From: Hamiltosporidium magnivora
Lineage: Eukaryota > Microsporidia > Dubosqiidae
Direction: 5' to 3'
DNA: 19,902 nucleotides
NCBI GenBank assembly: GCA_004325065.1
Contig: PITI01000134.1
Span: 1-19,902, forward strand
Below the pieces are notes generated by a model that was given only the letters and a program-made list of their open reading frames with translations, had not been told where the DNA came from and ran no database searches. A program made the position numbers and the translations under genes. This document shows positions 9,835-19,902 of this stretch, one piece after another (position 1 is the first letter of the stretch; each line of letters starts with the position of its first letter).

Positions 9835-10450
9835 TGAATCGATTTATTAGATCATTGTTTGGCTTTTTGGTGGGACCCTGACCACACTGGATTTTCGGTT
9901 ATTTCGTGGGATTTGTATGAGGTGGAAAAGGTCAAAAAAATATGGAAACTTATTCTACAAATTTATTAGTTTTTTGTAACTGGATTGGAGATCGCATCTC
10001 AACTTGTGGGTAATCGCAGTGTAAAAGCGTGGAAACATACCCTTGTTCAACCAGATTAGAATACATAGCGGCTAATAGATACAAAGAAAACCCATTAATA
10101 CCAGGAAACTCAAGTGGCGGATTATAGCTGTTGGTATGACATTGCAATGTCTAAGTGAACCCATTAACTCCTCGAAAATATCTTAGTAGAATTTTTATTG
10201 AGTCCTAAAGGTGTAGAGTAAGTGGACATGCGCATAGTTCTGGGGGAACTAAGAGCGCGCTTTGGTGAATGATCACACTTCATGCAGCGGACACTAAAGA
10301 ACTCGTGCAACTATCTAGGCTATTAATTGGATTAAAACGCCATTTTGATAAAAGACTTAAGATGTAAGTATTGTAGAGGTACCGATCGAGTCTTATTATA
10401 GCCTACATTTATGCTAAATTTAGAAATGGGTTGATTTCAGAGAACAATAT
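9835..10450. other. Unexplained GC-richer island
   Basis: This stretch is visibly richer in G and C than its flanks, with runs such as GGTGGGACCCTGACC, TTCTGGGGGAACTAAGAGCG and TCATGCAGCGGACACT. The longest open frame (minus, 9950-10147) has no recognisable motif, and both strands are broken by stops. Base composition like this marks the transposon relics elsewhere in the window, so a decayed element is the simplest explanation. I could not match it to a known transposase or reverse transcriptase. Confidence 0.45.
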
Positions 10451-11650
10451 AACATCCGGTACTGTTTTAAAATATGAATGTTTTTCAAAAAAAATATTGA
10501 ACTTACATTTTATAATATAAGAAACACCGTATAAAGAAAGAAAATAGATTTATTTAACCAATTAGTAATATCTTAGGATAAAACTATTTTCAAAAACGTT
10601 TTATATTTTATATAATATTTAAACTAGATTTATATAATTGTTGTGTTGTAAATCAATTATTGAAGTTTGACTCTTTAATAAAATTTAGCTATACATTATT
10701 CGCATTAAAAAGTTTAAAATAATTAAGATAAGCATCAAATTATATTTCTCTTATATTTCTATGTATTTTCAGATCCCTGATCTTTATTAGAATTTTCATG
10801 AAGGTATTTGCATAATGGTATTATTATTGCGAATTAAACAAACTGCACAAATACATAAAACAAATAATTCTTTTGTGATTAAAGACGGATTTTTGTACGA
10901 TTTACGTTTATAAAGAAAAATATCTAATTTTTTTTTAGCCAATTATATGCGTAGTCTTTTATTTAACGATATTCGTTTAAACTATAAATGTTTGTTTTTT
11001 TTTCTATATTTTAAATTTTTGAACAACGAAATATTGATCGATTGATGCAGTTTTTGCTTTGTAGTCTTCACTTTCAACTTTCATTTAGAAAGTGAAAATC
11101 GATTCTTTTCATATTTTGTAATTTGTTTAAAAAAATATCTAGGTTTGAATACTAAATATATACTTATATTTGCGATTCATAGTAAATGCTTCAAAATATT
11201 CTTTTAGATAGAAATATACTGAAGATGAATAAAATTGGTTTCTTTCGCCCAAAGCATAAGCTTTGCAACGCAAAAGTTTTTAAAAATATCTATTTATTCG
11301 AAAAGTTTACATAATATGCTGTTAAAAGCTGTTTATGCCATAAAATAACCGATTCTTTTCTAATAAAAATTTCACATTACAAAATTCGACTAAACCTTAA
11401 TTAGTATTGGAAAAGATCTACATCCCTAAAAAACTTTGAGTGAATATCGTACAGCTGTTTACAAAATTTAGTAAATAGTACTAATTATGTGAAGATTTCA
11501 TAGTTTATAAAATACCAAAAATAAAAAAATGACAAAAGTTGTTAAAATTATATTTTTTAAAAAATCGTTATTTTATAATTTTAGTATATCATCAGGAAAA
11601 AAAAGACAAAATTTAATTCATAACAAACTTTTATGCAATAAAAATAAAAT
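10451..11650. other. AT-rich intergenic region
   Basis: No coding frame, RNA gene or clear repeat. The right end is the 3' flank of the gene at 11655-12269. No perfect AATAAA was seen on the minus strand close to that gene's stop codon. Confidence 0.6.
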
Positions 11651-11654
11651 ATCT

Positions 11655-12269
11655 TTAATATAAATCATCAATCCAATATTCTGGAATTAAAAATTGATCC
11701 CTAAAAAGATTATCGTAATCATTCAAGGATGCAGGAAAAAAATAAATATTAGTAGAAGAATCCGAGCTTTCTTTTTTTGGTGATAAATCGGGGTTCTTTT
11801 CCGCATCCAATGTTTCAAGTCTTATATCTTGCGAAGATTCAGATGTACCACAAATTCTTAATTCGGAAAATTTTTCACGAAATGTTTTTTCTTCCCGTGG
11901 ATTTCTTAAAAAACAAGTCTGGTAATATGAAGTTGCATCTCTCAAATATTCCTTCTCACCACTACCATTTCCGCTAATATCCTCAGAATAATCTTCTAAA
12001 CTTTGACTACTTGAAGATCCTGGTTGCTTTTCTTTTCTATTCGTCCCACATGGAACAAAATCTTTTTTGAGTTGCAATTTATCCGGATTAGAACATGCTG
12101 ACAATAGAATAACCCCATCTTTGTTTTTATGTTTCTCGACGCTATAATTGACTTCTTTATCATTATCAGAATTTGAAAGCATGGTGTCTTTGACATAGCC
12201 TGTAGAACACCCAGAAATTTGTAAAAGACATAAAAATGTCAATGTTTTCTTTATTACGCATAATTTCAT
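11655..12269 (-). CDS. Putative secreted Ser/Glu-rich acidic protein, unknown function
   Basis: An intact intronless frame of 204 codons from ATG at 12269 to TAA at 11655. An in-frame TTG lies nine bases upstream, but ATG at 12269 is preferred because it sits in an ACCATG context and begins directly with a signal-peptide-like segment, MKLCVIKKTLTFLCLLQISG (basic start, Leu-rich core, small residues before the likely cleavage site). The mature part is hydrophilic and rich in Ser, Glu, Asp and Lys, with scattered Cys that could form disulphides outside the cell. The C-terminus is different: more aromatic and hydrophobic (NIYFFPASLNDYDNLFRDQF, then PEYWIDDLY), so a short folded or binding element may sit there. 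It shares layout (leader plus acidic body) with the 8131-8697 family, but I see no clear sequence homology. No known domain is recognised; a secreted lineage-specific protein is the best description. Confidence 0.75.
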   Translation of the reverse strand: MKLCVIKKTLTFLCLLQISGCSTGYVKDTMLSNSDNDKEVNYSVEKHKNKDGVILLSACSNPDKLQLKKDFVPCGTNRKEKQPGSSSSQSLEDYSEDISGNGSGEKEYLRDATSYYQTCFLRNPREEKTFREKFSELRICGTSESSQDIRLETLDAEKNPDLSPKKESSDSSTNIYFFPASLNDYDNLFRDQFLIPEYWIDDLY

Positions 12270-12288
12270 GGTTTGCAATTTATTTAAA

Positions 12289-12296
12289 TATTTATA
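12289..12296 (-). promoter_or_regulatory. Candidate TATA-like element
   Basis: TATAAATA on the minus strand ends 20 bases upstream of ATG 12269. A TATA-like box this close to the start would imply a very short leader, as is common in microsporidia. In DNA of this composition such a match can easily arise by chance. Confidence 0.3.
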
Positions 12297-13174
12297 GGTT
12301 ATAAATTATCCTTAAATAGAATCTTTTAAATTGAAAGAGCTATTTTTTAGGACTTTTTGAACAGTAAAAAATAAATGGATAAATTATAAAATATAAAAAT
12401 GGTTCTTTATAGTATACAATAAATTTAGTTAATATTTACTATTTTTATTAAAATAGAACATTTATTTAATGTCGTTTATTTATATTCTTGTTTTAATCGT
12501 TTTTCTAATTTCTTTCTTTTGATTCAACTTATCTTCTATATTTGGGTAGATAATTTATTCCAGGCTTTTATTCAAGATCTGGGGTTTAAAAGGCATATGT
12601 TGGGAAACATCCAAATTATTAAGTTATTGCATTTCTAACGATTTATATGATAGTTCTATAATACGTTCTTACAAATTGATATTGCAGCATGTAAAAATAT
12701 TTATTGTCTCACATTCGAACCCAGGCTTATCGTAGTTCTCTTCTGTAATCAAAATCATATTCAAGTTTTTTAAAGTCTATATTAAAACTTAATTTGTTTT
12801 CATTCGCGCGTGTTGAGAATTTTATAAATAATTTTTATGGTATTTGGTCATAAATCATCCATACATAAGAATTTGTTTTCAATTCACTAAATTTATTATT
12901 AAGGTTTTTTTATCCGCATGTAACCGCCTTCCTATTTTGTTTCTCACTTTCGAAGATTCAAAAAAAGCCATGAGTAGTAATTTTGCTTATAAAAGTGCAA
13001 TCGGATGAAATTTTTTTTAAAACTAATATACTGCAAATATTATACCAAAGTTTAAAAGTATTTTTGAAAGAGTCCACTATTCTATTTGAAATAAAATTTT
13101 AGTGAGTTTTTTAAACAGCGTGTTTACATTGATTTTTGACTGTTTTTAAATTCAGGCAACTCTAATAATAGTAG

Positions 13175-13348
13175 CTAAAAAAAATTTTCCAATATAAAAT
13201 CATGTCTACCATGCCCATGTAGATTTTGAAGCCTATATGCTAAATTCTCTGCTTGATTTTTAGATTCCGAAATATTAATATCTTCAGTTGGTATTCGAAA
13301 ATATATTCCTTTCCTTGATCTTACCAAAACCCGTCTGAAAGTATGGTT
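13175..13348 (-). other. Possible decayed coding fragment, 57 open codons
   Basis: Between an upstream stop (13349-13351) and TAG at 13175, the minus strand has 57 open codons with a protein-like, charged composition: FRRVLVRSRKGIYFRIPTED, then AENLAYRLQNLHGHGRHDFI. It lacks an ATG and is not flanked by further open sequence in the same frame, which has several stops. It does not look like the Leu/Ile/Phe/Lys-only translations typical of AT-rich spacer, so it could be a pseudogene exon or transposon piece. I do not recognise it. Confidence 0.25.
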
Positions 13349-16300
13349 CTATGGCTGATGGCTATGAATGTAAGATAATGCAAAACCGATTAGTAGCTAT
13401 TGCTAGCCTTAATAGCGCTAAAATGCTTGATTTTTTATTTTGACATATAAATTTGCTAATGTGAATTTATAACTTGCAAACTTGATTTCCTTTGATTCTA
13501 AACCTTCTTTTAAAAATATTTAAATAAGATGATATCTTGTTACTATTCTCTCTCCATAAGATTATTGCTTTTCAAATTGAAATTTCCGTACTTTTTCATG
13601 TGTTTAGATCTTGATAATTTCGATATTTACTACATTAGACACTATGAAGGCACCTCAATTCATATTGAAGCAGGTAAGAAACTTTTAAATGTTTTTTTGC
13701 TTATTTTCCTCCCAAAACTTCTCTAGTACACCATATTAGATATAGTAGACATGGCTTACAACTTTACATTCTGTTATCTTGTAATCATGCGCCAAAGTTC
13801 TCAGTTGATTAATTTTATAAAAGAATCTAGCCAAATTATTATAAGCAAAAGTATTTCTCTTTGATAAGATATAGTTTTATATCTAAGGTCAAATCATACT
13901 GAAATTTAGGTAACATGCTCTAATATTTACAACTACTATAAACATTGATAATTATTAAAGAATAGAAATATCTTTGTGGAATGTTCGCAGTAGATTTTTA
14001 TCCTGATCTTAAAAACACATTTTCAATAAAAAAAGCCACATTTCAAACTCCAGGTAGCTTTTTTTTCTTAGATTGCAACGAGCTTAAGGCCATCAAAAAA
14101 AGAGTTTATTAATAATTTAAGAACTCATTCAGAAGGTATCGGTCTTATTTATGCTTTACTAGGTCAAATATTTTTTTTCTTAATAATAAATAGACAATAA
14201 AAGCAAATTCCCACCATTAGAAATTTTTTTAAAAACTTCGATTACATGAACATTTCTGATTGAAATATTGGATATAAATTATATTTGGCGAATTTAAATC
14301 GTAAATGAATTGATATTTAAATATAATAGTTTAAATTCTACATGTTTTAGATTCTATATTTACAGTCTGCCTAATAAAAATTTTTGGTTTCATTCATATA
14401 TTTCAAATTCATACCGGAGATTTTAATAAGCGAAATAATTTACAGTGCCATTTTTTCAGTTTTAGAAAATTTATATATATTTTAGAGCTAATTATGTATA
14501 AAATATTTGCTCGATTCTATTTCAAGTTAATAAACATTTAAACATTCTGTCCTTAATAGTATCTTTTTAAATAAGAAAATTTATCTATGGTCGAAATTTC
14601 ACATGAAATGTTTCGTAGCGCCAGAAATCATAAAAATAAAATAAGGTATCACATACCAAGTATTTTTTTTATAAATATAACTTACATGTATGTAAAATGA
14701 TGTTTATAAATTTTCATGAGTTAGATTAAAAAAATTAAAGGATATTGAATTTGAAAGCTTCAATTAAAAAAAAATGCATACATTTGAAAGTTTGTTCATT
14801 GAAAAACATAAAATTGGTAGTAAGTTTGGCGAAAGTTTTAATATATTATCATACTTACTATATATTTTTTTTTTAACAGTTCATACTAAAAAATGTGGTA
14901 AACCACAATAGACAGAATATTTTGATTAAAATCTTCAGAGAATCACATAAAGATCGAAATCGAAATATATAATATTAAAATTATCTTATTCTCATACACT
15001 TTGATTTTATCTAGGGAGGTATTTAAAGGCACACTTTTCTTATTCCGAGCCGTAAATAAATTTATTACAATTTAAATTAAAAGCGAAGTAATTTTTTTTA
15101 GAACTTTGTTCCAAAAGAACTAGCATTGGCGCCTAAATTCTTTTTTAAAAAATCTCTAGAAAGTATTAAATAATAATTTTCCCTTATATTAATCAGAAAA
15201 TCCAATCTTTCGCTTCGGACGCCTCGGCATAGCATGTTAGAGCAAGATTTTTTTCACAAATGAAGTCTATAGTCTACCTGGAGTTACGAAAATAATCTCA
15301 GGAGGCTATTCAATTAATGAAAATCGTAAATTTAGTTTGAAGGAGCATTTGATATTTCAGTTTAATCATTTTTTTGTCTAATTTACTTCACCGATATTTC
15401 TTCTACTCAGATCAAAATATATTTTTTTAGATAATATGTAAGACATTATCTATACGAATTAAATTTTAATGAATGAAGATTTTATGTCGTGCTCTATTCT
15501 CTGCTTGCCATTTTTTTATACGGAATTTCTTCGGGATGTTTCAAATTCTAACGGAGAATAGTTTTACATTATTTTAAATCCTGAAATTTGGATTTAATTT
15601 TTCTGATATTTTCTTATAACTTTTTTACTACAGAAAACTTCAATGAATATTTCTGTTCGCTCCTTTAATAAAATCGAATGTATCCATTTGTTCCATAAGT
15701 CTTGATTTTACAATAAATCTAGCACAGAATTTCCTATGTCATAATATTCTCAAATCTAAATAATCAATTAAAAAGATTCAAAATTTGTTGTAGAGAGAAT
15801 TATGGGCTTTTATTTCGTGCTTTCATATAGATTTTACACTTCATTGAAATTTTTTGTGTTTGAAAAAGCGAGATAATGAATTTTACATAGATCATTCAAA
15901 ATATTTTGATCAAACATGTTCAAAAGTCATTTTTTTAGCCTGATAAAAATATTTTTGTGTTTCTTTCAATTTCCAATTTAGTATATAGTCAACCACTTCG
16001 TTCATAGCTTCTTGTTTGGCGGCTTGTTTTTTTTTCGCGATATTTTTGTAGAAACCTACACATTATATTCACTACAATCAATTGTGATTGCTACCAAAAA
16101 TTTCCTAGTAAAACTTGTTTGGCCGTGCTATGATTCAGATGCATTCTAATTTCATTATTATGCTCAGTTTCAGAGATTTTTCTAAACTTAATGACGGTCA
16201 CTAAGTATGCAGTTCTTTTATAGCTTTCGTTTAGCAGATATAAGAAGCGAAGCTGAATCCTTACAATTTCAAACAAAAAAATCCAGATTACATCAATAAT

Positions 16301-16958
16301 GGGAATAGAATCGGAGAGGTTTCGCACCACTTCGACCCGAATAAATCATTAATTAACAGCATATATAGAGGCTAGGGTTTTACTATAACAAATAATATCA
16401 CTTCAATAAAGATGATACAAGACATATCAACAGGATTGAATGAACGCATGGTAAAATTGTAATTTTATAAAGGTTTATATAAATTAAAATCGCCGAAAAA
16501 TGTTCTGTGCAATTCAAAAAACAAACAGACGAAGGCAAAGCCACTATATCACAATCTTCTAAGTAAGGACTAGATATAGCACATGTAAGCTGAGGGATTT
16601 CACTGTTATCAAGATTTTGTGATAACAATTGAAATAAAAAATAACCACGATTGTATGTTTTTTTTTACCAAGAAACAACCTAGTTCTCTGCCTATAGTGG
16701 AAAAATTTGAAAATCTTCGTACAAAAATTCACGAGCAATGAGCAAGTTTTAAACATAAAAGAAATAAAATTGTTGGAAAAATTACCTCGAAAATTAATCT
16801 TTCAAAATCTATCTAGTTTTGCTGCTCTGGTTGTTATGAAATTCTGTCAATCCATTATAGAAGTAATTTTGAAAAACTTTAATAAACAGTTGAAATCTAC
16901 AAGACTGTGAATCATAGAGCCCCTAAGAAAATAAAAGTGTCATTAAATATCAAGAAAA

Positions 16959-16981
16959 GGAGGCGATTACGCAGCGCCTCC
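16959..16981. repeat. GC-rich perfect 7-bp hairpin
   Basis: GGAGGCG (16959-16965) and CGCCTCC (16975-16981) are exact inverted copies around a nine-base loop. A GC-rich stem stands out in this AT-rich DNA. No gene or T-run gives it a clear role. Confidence 0.6.
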
Positions 16982-18736
16982 CTAGAAATGATTTAAAAAC
17001 CTTTCATTTTTCAAACAAAGTCATATCTGCGAACATTACAGATAAAATTTACGGTTTTATCAGCATTACATATCTGATAGTTAAGTCATTACCCTATATT
17101 ATGATTATTTGCGATGCGAGTTTCTTATTTACATCACAGATTCCCTGATCTAATTTTAGATAAAGAACGCGATTTCAAGGTTTTTTACATGCGAAAGCTC
17201 ATAAATACTTCATCGAAAACATGAACCATAAATAAACCGACACTATAAAGATTTGACAGTAGTGTAGCATTGGACTTGTTTTAATAACAAAAATGCTACT
17301 TTTAATGGCATAGACAAAAGGAATTGAAGATCAACTGGAATATGTTTACGTGTAATTATATTTCAAATTCAAATATTTCCACCGAAGGAAGAGAAAAATT
17401 CTGCCAGTGAATTCTAAATGAATTGAGTTTGGATTTGGAATCAAAATTTTAAAGTATGAAACACGATAACGTATTCGAGGACATAGAAATTGAATTCTTA
17501 TACCGAAAAGAATTTAGATAAACTTTCTAATCTCAAAAGTGAGAAGAAGAAAGGAAGCTTAAGCGATCTTGGAGTTTAATAAAAGATCTGTTAGACAATA
17601 GAGCAGGACTTGAATATAGTAAGAGCACATAGAGAATATTTAAAATTGATTTATAAGAAGATCGAGTGCACTTATTTGGGACTTCATATCAAATTCACTC
17701 GAATCAGCAACAGAAATTATAAGGCTTTGTTAATGAAATAAAATACAACTTCAATAAATGTAAATTATAATGGTTTATAAACATGTAAAGAAAATTTTGA
17801 TTTCTAAAACTATTCTCTCGAATAGAAAGAAGAGATCATTCGTTCAATTAATTTTGGCTTTTATTGGCTATTTATAATGACCTTGTATAATTTTATGCAA
17901 AATATGAGATAAAAATGGAGCATAGACTATAAATACAACCAGAGCACCTAATATAGTTAATATATTTCTGTTTTATAATAAATATGTTATTACAGGTTAA
18001 TGGTGATTCGAGTGAGTGTCTTTGTCTAGCACAATATAAAGAGTAAAAAAAATATTTTTAAAATGTTGCACATAAAATTTTCAAAGCTTTGGCTAGGAAA
18101 CTTTTGATGTATTAAAAGCAATTTGACTTCGCAAAGTTTCACTCATCGCGGTTGATTCTGTGCTAATTAACACTAGTAAACGAAGAGGTAATTGAGGCAA
18201 AAATTTTTTTAGCGTAGCAAAGCTTCTAAAATGTAAATAAATATATTTCAGCAATATATATCTAATTTTTAAAAATTATAGAGATTTAAACTATAAACTA
18301 TTTTTTCAACTATTTAAATTTTATTATTCGCATAATCTTGGCATAATAGTTTTTATTTTAGTTATATTTTAAATAATAACGCACCAAATATAATTTAAAT
18401 CCAAAAATCCCAATAGAAAATAACTTTTTTTATCAATTGTATTACAACTTTTAAATTTGTACTTAAGACGGAACTTTTTTTATTGCTAATATATAGATAG
18501 GGTCATTTTCCTATAATAATTTAGAAATTTGATCTAATAGAAAAAATTTCACAAGTTTTGTAAACCTTATTTATCTTTTTTGAAATAAACATAAAAATGG
18601 TAGTCACTGATTTCAATTTTTACAATATTATTTTTAGAATTTGTTGATCAAAGCTACTCAACATGTATATAGAACCTTGAATTGATCTTATGAAAGTATA
18701 TAAATCAAAAGAAACATTTAATTATAATATCCCACT

Positions 18737-19320
18737 TCAAACAAAATTCTCACCATAATTTTTTTCTTCTTCATAACTAAAACTATCAGAAAATTGATGT
18801 TCAAAATAATCTTCCAAAATATCTTCACCAATAATTCCATTTGTAAAATTTGAATTATTAGAAACATATGAATCTGTGCTTTCATCATAATATTTCTCGA
18901 TTGAATTGTCTGAATTACTTTGAATGGAATCGGTTTCAGATTCATCGCTAATGCTTATTGTTCTGTCTTTATTTGACCTCATATCCTCTCTACAGCGTAT
19001 AAAGTTTTTTTATCCTCTGTATTATAAAGTTCTGCTAATATATATGGATTTTGAGCTTGATGAAAATAATTTTGATTCTGTCTAGATATAACTGATTCAT
19101 TATAAAGAGACTCATCTCGATATGTTTCGGAATGCAATAAATCTTTATTCTTAGTGAATGAAATAATTTTGACATTATCATCAACATTTTCATACCTACA
19201 GTATGTGCTATCATTTGAATCCGAGTTGAATTGCAAACTGTCACTTTGTTTTTTTCTGTTGAATGAATACGTTATAACCTTGAAAATTGTTAATAAAATC
19301 AAATTGCGTTTTGTATTCAT
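18737..19320 (-). pseudogene. Paralogue of the 8131-8697 secreted protein, split by a one-base shift
   Basis: Two overlapping minus-strand frames together match the whole 8131-8697 protein. The first (19320-18979, 113 codons) carries the leader MNTKRNLILLTIFKVITYSF, then STYCRYENVDDNVKII and ELYNTEDKK. The second (open from about 19012, ATG at 18982, stop at 18737) carries ESETDSIQSN, NGIIGEDILED and SFSYEEE. The break maps to a run of seven A residues (T7 on the plus strand, 19005-19011): one more base there would join the frames, giving a single protein of about 194 residues. The C-terminus runs about ten residues past that of the intact copy. It may be a real pseudogene, a polymorphic allele, or a homopolymer sequencing error. 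The otherwise clean frames favour a recent loss or an error. Role as for the intact copy: secretion is inferred from the leader only. Confidence 0.78.
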
Positions 19321-19331
19321 GGGAGGTTTTG

Positions 19332-19337
19332 TATCGG
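19332..19337 (-). promoter_or_regulatory. CCGATA motif upstream of the paralogue
   Basis: The same hexamer as at 8710-8715, ending 11 bases before ATG 19320. Here a CCTCCC run lies directly against the start codon. C-rich stretches just before the ATG are described for microsporidian genes, but the intact copy lacks this one. Confidence 0.35.
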
Positions 19338-19625
19338 CTCTGTTTATTTAACATTTGAATAATTGAATTTAATGATCTATTATTCCAAAATCTAATTTAT
19401 TTTTGTTCGAGAACAATCGAATATTTATCAAATAAAAAATCATAATTCCAGGCATCATTTTTCAATTGCAAATATTTCCATATTTGTTAGATTCGAAAAC
19501 TTTTCTAAAAAAAATGTTCTAGAAGACTTTTTTGATTTAGAAATGTGTCAGGTTAGAAATCTTCATAAATTATCATTTCATTGTTTTATTAACGAAAATA
19601 TTTTATAAAAACAAAAAAAAAATTT

Positions 19626-19631
19626 TTTATT
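19626..19631 (-). terminator. Candidate polyadenylation signal AATAAA
   Basis: TTTATT on the plus strand, about 35 bases after the stop at 19666 on the minus strand. The spacing matches the candidate downstream of the 8131-8697 gene. The hexamer is weak evidence alone in AT-rich DNA. Confidence 0.35.
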
Positions 19632-19665
19632 AATAAAATTCTGGGTTAAAACATTTTTACTATTT

Positions 19666-19902
19666 TCATATGTTTTCTTCTACCTCTTTAACCACTTTTG
19701 TCTCTTCTTCCAAATCCGACTCTTCATTTAAGTTATTGGTCGGTTCCTCTAAAGTGGTTCCTCCTTGTGAAATAAAGGGTGCTTTATTTTTTGGTTTAAA
19801 ATTTTTTGCATCATCTTCCTCTCTCTTCTCTCCTTTTAAAGGTGGTGTTGGTTCCTCATGCACCTCTGATCTCATAATAACACCCATTGACGCTCTCTCC
19901 CA
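19666..19902 (-). CDS. C-terminal part of a Lys/Glu/Pro-rich protein, runs off the window
   Basis: The minus-strand frame is open from the window edge to TGA at 19666, giving 78 codons. There is an ATG at 19887, but the frame continues upstream of it (WERAS before the Met) to the edge, so the true start probably lies outside. The visible part is highly charged: PTPPLKGEKREEDD, a basic patch near KPKNK, PFISQGG, then an acidic tail (EESDLEEETKVVKEVEEN). It looks like an unstructured tail, with no recognisable domain. Its codons are noticeably richer in G and C than the surrounding DNA, which supports real coding. Function cannot be assigned from this end. Confidence 0.65.
   Translation of the reverse strand, partial: WERASMGVIMRSEVHEEPTPPLKGEKREEDDAKNFKPKNKAPFISQGGTTLEEPTNNLNEESDLEEETKVVKEVEENI

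Larger units (their letters stand above)
12300..18730. other. Gene desert of about 6.4 kb
   Basis: No supportable complete gene, tRNA or rRNA is visible on either strand across this stretch. It is AT-rich with frequent poly-A/T runs. Short open segments occur at 13175-13348 (minus), 16091-16330 (minus) and 16707-16910 (plus, without an ATG until near its end). None has recognisable motifs. The stretch may contain old transposon or gene remnants too decayed to name. Confidence 0.5.
19321..19665. other. Spacer between the two rightmost loci
   Basis: AT-rich DNA of about 345 bases. The left 20-30 bases resemble the upstream side of the 8131-8697 gene. The right part is the 3' flank of the partial gene that follows. 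No further gene is seen. Confidence 0.6.

Noticed and set aside
11777..12196. Further open frames on both strands inside the 11655-12269 gene
   Set aside because: They are shadows of the longer frame, which alone has a signal-peptide-like start and plausible composition.
12705..12730. TTCGAACCC (minus strand GGGTTCGAA), resembling a tRNA T-loop / B box
   Set aside because: The flanking bases do not form a T-arm and no acceptor, D or anticodon stems could be placed around it.
16707..16910. 67-codon plus-strand frame
   Set aside because: It begins at TTG, with the first ATG only near its end; its composition is that of AT-rich spacer and no motif is recognised.
18979..18982. ATGA overlap between the two frames of the 18737-19320 locus, suggesting two coupled genes
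   Set aside because: Both frames align to one continuous paralogue at 8131-8697, so a frameshift within one gene explains them better than a coupled gene pair.
19005..19011. Programmed -1 ribosomal frameshift at the A run
   Set aside because: The reading-frame phase (GAT AAA AAA ACT) does not give a canonical slippery heptamer such as A AAA AAC in the zero frame, and the intact paralogue needs no frameshift. A base deficit is simpler.
18718..19351. Other open frames overlapping the paralogue (minus 18718-18945 and 19035-19244, plus 19154-19351)
   Set aside because: They are alternate-frame shadows of the two frames that match the intact family member.

Overview
This window is strongly AT-rich, gene-poor eukaryotic DNA. 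There is no bacterial-style operon, ribosome-binding site or tightly packed gene. I can support only four protein-coding loci, all on the minus strand and all without visible introns. They are separated by kilobases of AT-rich DNA and the remains of transposable elements. The short intronless genes for small, acidic, Asn/Ser/Lys-rich proteins with N-terminal signal sequences, set among decayed transposons, fit best with a microsporidian of the large-genome, gene-sparse type (Hamiltosporidium-like). This is an inference: no ribosomal or housekeeping gene is present to fix the taxonomy, and a small AT-rich animal genome is the main alternative.

Layout. (1) About 480-2428, plus strand: a 5'-truncated, heavily mutated non-LTR retrotransposon of the RTE / 'F52C9.6-like' type, with reverse transcriptase and C-terminal region readable across many stops and frameshifts. 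(2) 2676-5112, minus strand: a full-length but dead hAT transposon of the ZBED5/FAM200/SCAND3-like family. Its BED zinc finger, transposase core, hATC domain, terminal inverted repeats and decayed 8-bp target duplication can all be traced. (3) About 7117-7700, minus strand: a second LINE fragment, with an endonuclease C-terminus remnant, a GC-richer tail and a short simple-repeat end. (4) 8131-8697: an intact 188-codon putative secreted acidic protein. (5) 9835-10450: an unexplained GC-richer island. (6) 11655-12269: an intact 204-codon putative secreted, Ser/Glu-rich protein. (7) 12300-18730: a gene desert of about 6.4 kb. (8) 18737-19320: a diverged paralogue of the 8131-8697 gene, split by a one-base deficit in a homopolymer. 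(9) 19666-19902: the C-terminal end of a Lys/Glu/Pro-rich protein running off the window.

The most interesting biology is the small putative secreted-protein family (8131-8697 and 18737-19320), which may include lineage-specific host-interaction proteins. Its two members share coding motifs and also a start-proximal upstream block. If the genome is microsporidian, the second point is two animal-type transposons (RTE LINE and ZBED5-like hAT), which would suggest old horizontal transfer from an animal host.
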